Shown: positions 1 to 10,300 of the stretch, piece after piece
How positions within the stretch are numbered: the stretch's first letter is position 1
Layout: the number at the start of each line of letters is the position of its first letter
Assembly (NCBI RefSeq): GCF_037126465.1
Contig: NC_088202.1
Span: forward strand, 129,160,123-129,224,122
Direction of reading: 5' to 3'
DNA: 64,000 bases
Source of the DNA: Ornithodoros turicata
Lineage: Eukaryota; Arthropoda; Arachnida; Ixodida; Argasidae
The notes under the pieces: generated by a model
Databases searched by the model: none
The model's input: the letters and a program-made list of their open reading frames with translations, nothing else
What the model was told of the DNA's origin: nothing
Made by a program: the position numbers and the translations under genes

Positions 1-268
1 CTGATGTCACCTGTGTGCGGTGAAATGAAAATGAAGCGCACACAGCAGAAAATGGCGGCTTTTGAGTGAGATAGGCCATAGAAAATGCATAGAGTAAAAT
101 TTTGTTTGATTTTTAATTTTTCTTCTACAGGGTCGTAATGCTCACAAAAAAATTCCAACAAAACTTCAGACAAATGGCTACCAGTCTGCAAAGTCTGGTG
201 TTGGATAAACCCCGACTTCTATTTTTATGATGCGATCAAAATGTGTAACGTTTGCGAGACTAACCCTG
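1..268. mobile_element. 3' half of a TIR element, cut by the window edge
   Basis: Resembles the right half of the element at 41722-42359: both share a 'gtctgcaaagt…gataggc/aac…gatcgaaaagtgtaa' type block. It ends in ccctgta at about 262-268, the usual end of these CAGGGT-type TIR elements. Confidence 0.45.
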
Positions 269-400
269 TAGAATGTAATGCGTCAACCTATCAGAGCACA
301 TTGAATCCAATGCTGTTGACGCGTTACACGCTAGGTGGCGCTACGCACATGTTCAATGGCAGTTTGTTTCGATGATCATTGAAGACTGCCCGTGTGACAG

Positions 401-520
401 GTGTATGAGACACAAATAGACTCCTTCAAAGGACAGCGAGTAACGGATGTGTTGGGACGCGAGCCAAAGCTGCCTTGGGACTCCGAGTATAACAAGGAAT
501 ACCCGGATTTCGAAATTTCC
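401..520 (+). other. doubtful exon-like open segment upstream of the B4GALT exons
   Basis: Open for 40 codons after a cag acceptor, then a gtaggt donor at 521. The translation ends with WDSEYNKEYPDF plus EIS and looks coding in composition, but I recognise no family. The acceptor lies inside a sequence ending in GTGTGACAG-GTGTA that matches the terminal repeat of the element at 29141-29587. The splice site would therefore be transposon-derived and the exon is uncertain. Confidence 0.2.
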
Positions 521-1083
521 GTAGGTATTCGTGGTACAGATTTCCTTTTCCTGTAACTTCTGATCTCAGTCGTTCTGTTTTCTGTTTTTTTTTTACGTTT
601 TTAATCTTGTGCCTCAGCGTGTCCCGAGATGAAAGACTCGTACTTTATCATCGAAGTACACCGAATCTTTGTGCGTCGTTATGAAATCGAGCTTACCTAA
701 TTCGGTTCAGTTCTGTATAGTCGTAAATGGGGTCGTATTGGATTGCGGTTCGATAAAAAATACCCTTGAAGGATATGAAGGATATGAATACGCAGCCATG
801 TTTCGCTGCATGTACATACTGGAACAACGCGAATCAAATTCTACCATGTTAGAGACACTAATCTCAGAGGCGTTTTGCCACCAATTGTTCGTGATCTTCC
901 ACGTGCGCAGGATCTGCCACGGAACATCCAGAACGGAAATGAATAATCCAAAGGAAGCTGAAAAACACGTAGACAGGCGCACATTAGTTGCTGAAGTAAC
1001 GTGGCCACGCACGAGCTGTCTAATAGCACGTCTCATAGTGTGTCTTGACCTCTCAACGCATCCTTGCACTCTGGTTTTTACAG

Positions 1084-1316
1084 CTGGTATTTTGCGAATC
1101 ATACGAAGACCAGAAGAAATGAAACTATTAGAAGTGCTGTTCTCCGACGTGCAGCCCGGAGGTCGCTGGATGCCCAAGCACTGTGTAGCACGACATCGCG
1201 TAGCCGTCATAGTGCCATATCGTGACCGAGACAGCCACTTGCGTACGTTCCTGAACCATATGCACCAACTACTACGGAAACACGAACTCGACTACGGCAT
1301 CTACGTTGTCGAGCAG
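1084..1316 (+). CDS. B4GALT: B4GALT exon A (start of the catalytic domain)
   Basis: Encodes the PEEMKLLEVLFSDVQPGGRW stretch, a conserved Cys, VAVIVPYRDR and LDYGIYVVEQ. The end is firm: CAG followed by the donor gtaatt at 1317, phase 0. The start is less sure. I chose the acceptor AG at 1082-1083 after a short T-rich run because the residues after it still match the family (MKL...DV before GGRW). The frame stays open upstream to 669, and a later AG at 1153-1154 would give a shorter exon. In the family this segment begins the nucleotide-sugar-binding fold. Confidence 0.85.
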
Positions 1317-4300
1317 GTAATTTACGTTCGGTTGGAAAATTGCTTGTAACGAGGCATCCTGCCTGCCTGTCAACTAGTGCAACTCAGAATCGTTTAAAGG
1401 TGCTGTAAAGCAGGAAGCGAGGCATACAGTTTTATACTCCTGGCGTATTTGACAGCCTGGGTGCTCGGTATACAAACGACGCAAATTTCGTTCAAATCAA
1501 AGTTTTAATTCAGATTTAATATTATTGACAACCCGACACAAACTCCGCGGTTCCCGCAGTGTAGGGCGGTGAACATAAACATGCCAATAACAACGGGAGC
1601 AGACAGCGGCATCTGTGGACCGCTGCCATCAAGGAACGGCAACATCGCCGACGTCCTCCGTTTCGCGACAACCAAGGCAACCCTAAGAGCAACACCGACA
1701 GCGAATTCCAGCACAATACTGGGGAAAGAACTGACACCCATCACAACCACACCATGACGCACGACGCCCAGAGGAGCGGAAATGGCGGAAGTGGAAACTA
1801 CGAAGCGCCCCCTACTGGAGTGAAGGTGCAAGGAGTGAAAGGAATGCAAGCAAGGAAGGAAATGAACCAAGAAGGTCATCTTTTTTCAGCCCAGAGGCAA
1901 TGACACGACTACCGTGAAGAAGTGCCAAAGGCCACTCTGACACAAAAAGGATACGACGATGACGACGACGACTACCACTACTACCACCACCACTACTACT
2001 ACTACCACCACTGATACTCCACCACTAATACTACCACCACTACTAATACTACTATTGCCACGCCAAGTGGCCTGCAGGGGCTCCTCTCAAGGTGGCGGCG
2101 TGTTCTCTCAGCCTTACATTAAGGAATCGATCCGTTTGTCCAATGTATGATTTTCTACATGACAGCGGGAGGTCATAGATCACATACTTAGTAAGATGCT
2201 TTGTGCTACACTGACTGGTATTTCTGACGCCGCCCGTGATCTTGCACCAATCTTTTCCGGCGCAGAGAACGCAACCGGGACGTTCATGAGGTACCCTATC
2301 ATGCACCCTACACTCTTAAAAATGAACTTCACCGCATAGCACGCTCCTAGCCATTATTTTGTGCACGGCACAAAATAGGCTCCTCCTCCCGTTTTCAACA
2401 AATCAGGGGCGAGAACGTTGTCATTCGGGATGGTGTTGGCTAGGAGCGTGCTATGTGGTACCAGCTCCGGTGGCGCAGCGGTAACGCGTGCGCTTGGAGA
2501 CTGGGAGGTCCGCGGTTCGAATCCGCGGGCCGGCTGTGCCGTCTGGGGTTTTTCCTGGGTTTCCCTCAGATGTGTAATAGGCGTATGCCGGCACAGTTCC
2601 CCTGAAGTCGGCCCATGGACGCAGCTATCCTCCCCCGAGCGGATTCCGCTCGGTCTTCCACTTCACCCTTTCCTCTCCTCCTCTCCACCACCTTTCCCTT
2701 CCCGAGAAACATGCCGCCTAATCAGGCAGACAGACCTCTCGGGTTCCTCCCAACGACACTCCTCCTCCTCCTCCTCCTCCTGCTATGTGGTGAAGTTCAT
2801 TTTTAAGAGTGTAGATGACTGGCTCACTCTGGGAGGGGCGGTGCACAACCCCCTTCTCCATCATCACGTATTGTGTTGGTGTTGACTCGGGCTTCACGGG
2901 GCATGAACAGGTATGGTACACCTTATCAAAAGCAGATTTTGGGTCAGGAACCTCCTCGTCATTTAGCACCGGGCGAACACGCCTGAGTGAAGGAATTCCT
3001 ATCGGGGGCCTAGGCTCAGCTACGCCCAAAAACACACGCCTGCACTCTTAAAAATGAACTTCACCGCATAGCACGCTCTTAGCCAACCATCATCTCGAAT
3101 GATATCGTTATCTGCCTTAGACAACGAGATTTGGCCGAGGCAGACCAACAATTAGGGACGACACAGACAAGTAAGCCTCAAACGCCCAGAAATCAGAAAA
3201 TCAGAAATCAGAAGACCCAGGTTCGATTCCTGGCGTCAGCACCTCTTTTCCCTGAGTTGTTTGCATATCGTTATCTGCCCTGATTTGATGGAAACGGGAG
3301 GCGTACGCCTTTTCTGTGACACTTATGCTGTTCATAATTGTCACAGAAAAGGCGTACGCCTCCCGTTTTCAACAAATCAGGACAGATAGCGATATCATTC
3401 ACGATAATGGTTGGCTAGGAGCGTGCTATGCGGTGAAGTTCATTTTGAAGAGTGTGCGTCGATTTCTACACTCTTAGAAATGAACTTCACCACATAGCAC
3501 GCTCCTGGCCAACCATCACCCCGAATGACAACGTTCTCGCCCCTGATTTGCTGAAAACGGGAGGAGGAGCCTATTTTGTGAACATTATGCACGGCACAAA
3601 ATAGGCTCCTCCTCCCGTTTTCAACAAATCTAGGGCGAGAACGTTGTCATTCGGGGGGTGATGGTTGGCTAGGAGCGTGCTATGTGGTGAAGTTCATTTT
3701 TAAGAGTGTACCATCAGTACTCGAAAGACCACAGGTCGTTGGTTACTATACCCTGGGGGTCACAACTAATTGGATCGTTAATAAATCGTGGAACATGCTA
3801 CGAATACTGTAGAAGTGGTTTTTTTCGCGCGGAATTATTTTTCGCGTTTTTCGCGCACACCTCCAAAATCGCGAATTTAAGTTGCCGCGAATAACTCTGG
3901 CCATATGATGGCGAAAATCGTTCGGCGTTCGACGCTATACCGCGACTACCTGACCCTTTCTACTCCATGTAGCATAGGCAGTTTAACCTAGCGTACAAGA
4001 TTGTTTTGTCCCATCAGGCATGATGAAAAGAAATGAAAATTCATTATGCTTTTGTTACTCCTATAAACGCTTTGCACTATACATGGAATATACCACTATA
4101 CCACGAAGCCAGAACATGTCTTTCCCCGCATTCTCAAAACCAGCTTGAATGAATTAATGAATTAATAAGAACTGCTAAAATAAACCGGCTAACTTGCGCA
4201 CGGCCAGTACTATGGCCCCCTACAGGGACCCTAAAGGCCATTTGACAGGACATTTCCTCCTACCTCTGTGAGGAGAAGAAAGGAATAGACCTAGAATGCC

Positions 4301-7300
4301 GCAATCCACGTGAACAACGGATGTCTTAGTACGTGCCGAAATATGCCCGAGTATTGACGGCGGCACGATATGCAAGAGCAAAGCACTCCCGGAAACCTGT
4401 GTCGCGAAGTTCTCGCGAATCAATCCTCAAAGCAGCTCTGCTCGAAAACGCGAAAATATTTTCCACGCGGAAAAAACCACTTCTACAGTACTTATACTAA
4501 ACATGTAGCCCATGGGTCTATTTTAATGCTCACGTTTCGGGGCTTTGTAAAAATTTTCCTCGCGCAGTACAGACTGTTGTAATCAAGAGGAAAAAAAAAG
4601 GGTATGCGAGGAAGAGTGCCAGGATTATCCGTGGGAGTAGGAAAGGCTTGCCTTCCTGAAATCACGAAATTATAGGATGTGGTATATTTATTGTTCGTTT
4701 TTACTTTGTTTTGACGTGAATGCGTGTACCTATATGCGTTCCATATGATGGCGAAGACCAAGAATTTCGCGACATGATTTGGCAAGCTTTAAACGGGTCG
4801 TGCTTGAAGACTCAGCTAGAGGTCCACGGGAAAGGTGCCGTCCAATCGACAGAATAACGTTAACTGCGTTCAAAGAACTGCACCTGGTGTTCCCTCGGTG
4901 CGGTGAGGGGAAGTGAATGGAACAAAACAGCTACTCCTGTCGCTCTGGAGAGAGGACGCCGCTAGTGCGTGTGCAGATTTCAGACAAGGTCACATCAATT
5001 GGTGTAGAATGCGAAACTGCGCTTCGCTCAATTTCAAATACATGCATCTTGTGAGGGAGCTTGGCGAAATCCACACGCAAATCCGCTGAAAAAGGGGCGA
5101 TTCAATCCAAATCCAAATCATTCGTGGAAAATGCGATTGAATCCAAATCCAAATCATACCTCGAATATGCGATTGAATCCAAATCCAAAGCATTAGTGGA
5201 AAATGCGATTCAATCCAAATCCAAATCCTACCCATATTTTTTTGCGCAAATCAAATCGCAAATCAAATCCGCCAGCCCTCCGGTGGATTTAAATCCGGAT
5301 TTAAATCAAATCCGTGGATTCAAATCCGCAACACTGCGTCTCTACTATTGCCATCATTGCCAACAATACATCACGGAGCACGAGAGGCAATTACCTGCTC
5401 AGGCTGGGGAACGGGGTATGGCGGGCGGGACGAAGCTTGATCAGAAAATGGGTGAGGCTCCGAATGGGGCGTGAGAGAGGCAGAGGTGACAGTACGGAAA
5501 AGGACTGACACTGTTCATTAAAAACACTGTCTGCGCTTTGGAGGTGCTGCGCGCCCCAAGGCCGCCTATATACCATAGATAGCGTACATAAATAGATGTT
5601 GACAATTTCGCGACTGCATGCACTTTACAGATGGGGAAAGGTGACTTCAACCGCGCGAAACTCTTCAACATTGGTTTTGAGCTGGCGAAGGAGCTGTACG
5701 ATTACGACTGCTTTATATTCCACGACGTCGACCTCCTTCCAGAGACGGACCATAACATCTACGCTTGTACTGACCTACCCAGGCACATGTCAACATGTGT
5801 CCAGAAACTTGGCTATAGGTACGATTATATAGTCTTAAATCGTGTACATGCATCGTGTATGAGCTGAGTCGAATATTAAAAGAGAAAGTGATGCCTGTAA
5901 CATGTACAGTGGCGGATCCAGGGGGGGGGGGGGCGATGGCCCCCGCAACGTCATTTTATACATTGGATATCCCTCTCTCCCCTCCCCCACTACGCGCTCT
6001 GACAAAGAAACCGTCTCCCCCCCCCCCAAACCCAGAGTCTGGATCCGCCCGAGAACGTGTAGCAGGAAGAAATGCACGTATGTCACTGGCCATCCGAAGT
6101 GCCCCCAATAATCAGAAAGTGTTTGTCATTGCCGTCACTCAAATGGAAGGGAATTGGAATAGCAGCGCTTCTGGGACGTAGTGCTGTAGGACGTGGTACT
6201 CTCAATGCAGAACTTGTACGTTTAATGCTCCTTGGGGTCATCTGGTCACAGGATGTTCTTAATGTATTTCACGTGTTGGGTTCACACACGAGTGCTAGAA
6301 AAAAAAATAGCTTCGAGATCCCTCCTACGGTTCTTTCGGATATGCTACCCATGTGCGAGTAAAAATACATGTCTCCGCGTTCCTTTGGCTCCATGTCTCG
6401 TTGTCTCCGTGTCTGTTGGGCTGTAAGTTCGGGTTCGGATCCCGGGATTTCGGCATAATTTCATGTCTCAAAATCCCGGGATTTCGAGAGGCCAAGTCTC
6501 GGGATTGAGGGATAATAAATTTCGTCTTTCTTCACAATGCATGCTAGGCTGTACGGCGTAACTTTTGGTTTCAAGTATCCCTTCACCGAAAAATATCATT
6601 TGCAATCCGAAACCGAACCACACGACTGAACATGGCTGCCAACTGATGCGAACAGCGCAAGCCGTGACCAAGAACAGCCCTCAAGTAGCATTAAAGCCCC
6701 TACGAAATCAGACGGAGTCTTCTAGTCCACAGGGCTACACAGAATACTGCCAGATTATCTATATCTCTACGCAGAAAATCTTTTTCCTTTAAATCCTCAC
6801 GATAGGCTTGAAAGTGAAAAGTGAAAACGGAGACAGCCTTTTCAGAAAACTAGACTCTGCTGCTCCAGACGAGAACATGAATGTTACTGTGGAGCAATAA
6901 CAGGGGAGAAATGCAAAGCGCACCATTCCATGTACTCTCACAAGCGACGTTCCGCAGAATACTCCACCGGATGACGGGAAAATGTCATTGATCTTAGCTG
7001 CAGCGCAAGTATACCAGTGCTGAACGGCATGCCTTCTCGTGTTCTGATAACTGCGAGAAGTATCCTAGGGCGCAGCCACAAGACAAGAAGAGACCAACGC
7101 TCGATATTCCGGCACGGTGCGAGATTTTTTTTTTTTCGGTTTCTTCCACTAGAGTCTTCCGTGGGAATGACAGGAAACGCGCGCTGTATCGCAGTTTGTG
7201 ATAGGGTGGATGTATACAGGCGGATACAAATCCTGTACGGCATCTTGGAGATAGTTGCCGACAATTCCGATACGTTCCCGGCACGACAACGGGATCCCGA

Positions 7301-10300
7301 GATTCATATTATTTAGAGATCCCGATATCCCGGGACTGTAAAAACAGCTCGGGATTCCGAACCCTACTGTACATGGTGTACACTCCGAAGTACGCTAACA
7401 AGACTTCAATCGCGTGATATTTGACACAGATATGCATGTGCTTATCTGCTTCGAAGCGCACAATAAGTTTCATAACAAGAAGAGAGCTGCATCAAATATT
7501 TGTATATTATGGAGTAAATGATTCACTATTCTCCTACACCTATGCCAGTATGTTATAACTAGGGTTTTTAGTCTTCGGCATTTATCGTTACAGAGATTTG
7601 GTGGGGGTTTATCAGAGTTTATTTTTACAGAAATTCGGAGGCGAGAGTTCCGGATTTTTTTTTTCCAGAAATAATTAGGCTAAAAACAAATGCCCCAATC
7701 TGGGTGGCTACACCATAGCACTGGAAATAACTTGACTGTTAAGGCGAACAGCAGGACCCAACAGAAAAAAAAAAGAAGAAAATAAGAAACTCCTCATATT
7801 TGCTGTACTACACACAAGTGCATCACTATGCTCTCCCATCTGGAACAGAAGGGATGCTTACACATCATTTCATTTCGATGGTCATGGCCTTGTCTGAGCA
7901 TAGCAAGCCTAAAACCGAGTGGGAAGGGCATTCTCTATAGAAAAGCACACATGACGCACTCTGAAAATTATGAGTTTAGCGCACATGACAAGCGAAAACA
8001 TTTCCTCATACAAAATGGCAATTTCCTGCTATACCGCTTCAGACAATGACCGGAATACACTTTTCATGAATACCGAAGCACTCAGAACGCAGTTCCAAAT
8101 TAAGGGGACATATATTGACTTTTTGCAAAAAGCCAGAAACCCGAGTTATAACAACTTACCGGTGTCCCGCTAATGAGTAATGCTTCAAACATCGCCTACA
8201 TATCTATATTTCACACTAATTCATAGAATGTAATACTTACATTGTATGTAGCAACCATGCATGTTTCGGATGCATGGAGTCGCAAGACTTGAGCAAGTGA
8301 ACATAATATGTATTACGGAATGCAGGCTCGTGTACGATAGTATGTTTGGAGGAGTCTCGGCTGTCGGAAGAGAGCAAATGGAGAGGGTGAATGGCTATTC
8401 TAATATCTACTGGGGTTGGGGAGCTGAAGACGACGACATGTCTCGTCGGTAAGGAAACGACTCCCTCCATTTTCATCGAGTGTAATATAGCCTCTTGCAT
8501 ACCGCCTCCAACGAGTACGATTCACACTTACCCTTACGCTAACCCTTTGCGCAATGGGAGCCTTCCAATAAAACCGCCCGGCTAGGAGCGTCAAGTTATT
8601 CAACGCCGGTCAGGAAGATATACAGGGTGTTACCCTATAAAAGTCTACCCGCGCCGGCATGCCGTGCTCGCCAATTACTCAATGCAGGCGGTACAATGTG
8701 TTGCCTACGTATAAAACTCATAAGGACATTCCATCATGGTAAATATCGAAGTGATTGAGCACCGTAACGCAAAGTTATAGCGCAAAACGTGATGTTCCTG
8801 TAGTGAAAACAGCCAAGATGGCGCCTCTCAGTTAGCAGACGACATCCCTTTTGGGTGTCGTCTGCTGAGTATACGTCGGCATTTTTGGTTCCTCACGTTG
8901 CTTACTTCTGAGCAAAATACGACAGTTACACGAAAGCGAAATGAAAACTGCAGTTCCATCCGGCTGGCAGGATATGCGACACGTCGTCGTCTGGGGAGCA
9001 GCATGTCAAGTGCTCTTCTCAACGACGCCATCTTGATTGTTTTGACTATGGGAATTGCACGTTTTGAGTTATAACCTCGTGCTGCGACACTCAATCACCG
9101 TGAAATTTACCAAGATTAAATGTCCTTATAAGCTTTATATAAAGATCGCACAATGTGCCAACTGCACTGAGTAATTGGCGAATACGGCATGGCGGCACGG
9201 GTAGACTTTTATAGGGTAACACCCTGTACAGTACACCCTGCACTGTAAACTAGCAGCCTACCCCCATCATGCACTGGACGTTGGATCAGCACTGGATCAG
9301 CTGCACTGGACGTTGCATAAATGGTTTCCCCCGTACGCTTAGTAGGATAAAGTAGGATAGAGGATAAACACATGGTGCGGAAAGGAAACATGACTAGGTT
9401 GCATATTTCAGATTTTGATACTACGATCCGAGTTACGTAAAACAAGAAAAAAAGAGGTCTTTCTTTCCAATATGTATTTGGATCGTCCGTTCATAATCAA
9501 TAAAAATTATAACATAAAAAAGCAGCAGTTCTCGTCAGACGTGTGAGCCTAACAAACAACGCTTGTCCGTAATTTTAATAATGAATACACACACAATACC
9601 TTGCACTGCGCACGGTCATAGTATAGAAAACAAAAGTGTTTACTGTGTAACAAGTTGGGGTCAACCGGGTGAAGTGTGGTGAGCTCCGCGTCGCTTAGAG
9701 AAAAGCAAGGTACATTGTCAATGTTACAGGGCCCCCTAGGCTGGGCTGCACACAGGGTAGGAGAGCATTGTTATTACACGGATGTTGTTCTCTTGGGGGA
9801 GCTTCCACCATGTGCTTGATGCCTACACTGTTAAAACAGAACTTCAGCACATAGCACGCTACTAGCCAACCATCATACCGAATGATATCATTTTGTGTCA
9901 TGATTTGTTCAAAACAGGGGGGAGGCGCCTATCTGGGACAAGATAATCTGTCCCAGATAGGCGCCTCCCCCCTGTTTTGAACAAATCATGACACAAAATT
10001 ATATCATTCGGTATGATGGTTGGCTAGTAGCGTGCTATGTGGTGAAGTTCTGTTTTAACAGTGTAGGGTACAAAAGAGCCATCATCCGTGAAGTTCCACG
10101 CATTTAGTAAATAATTCTTCTGCATTGCCTAATTTCTAGACTTCGATCGAGTGGACATACCATTCACCGTTACAGCTGCAGCATAGGAAGGTATGCTTCT
10201 CTGCATCACACTGCGGTAGAGCCGAATTCAGGAAGGTAACTGCATACCAGACGTACCTCAAGGTATAATACGACTTTATCGTGTGTCATTTGCGCAGGGC

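Noticed and set aside
669..1083. N-terminal part of the open frame that contains exon A
   Set aside because: No family similarity before about 1084 and no membrane anchor; most likely intron sequence that happens to be open.
2460..2535. Possible tRNA gene
   Set aside because: A and B boxes are present, but it continues into a SINE body with tail and target duplication.
2418..2885. 155-codon open frame
   Set aside because: Lies in a MITE plus SINE; the translation is the SINE head and body.
5061..5474. 137-codon frame with 12-residue repeats
   Set aside because: Produced by the 36-bp minisatellite inside a B4GALT intron; no known domain.
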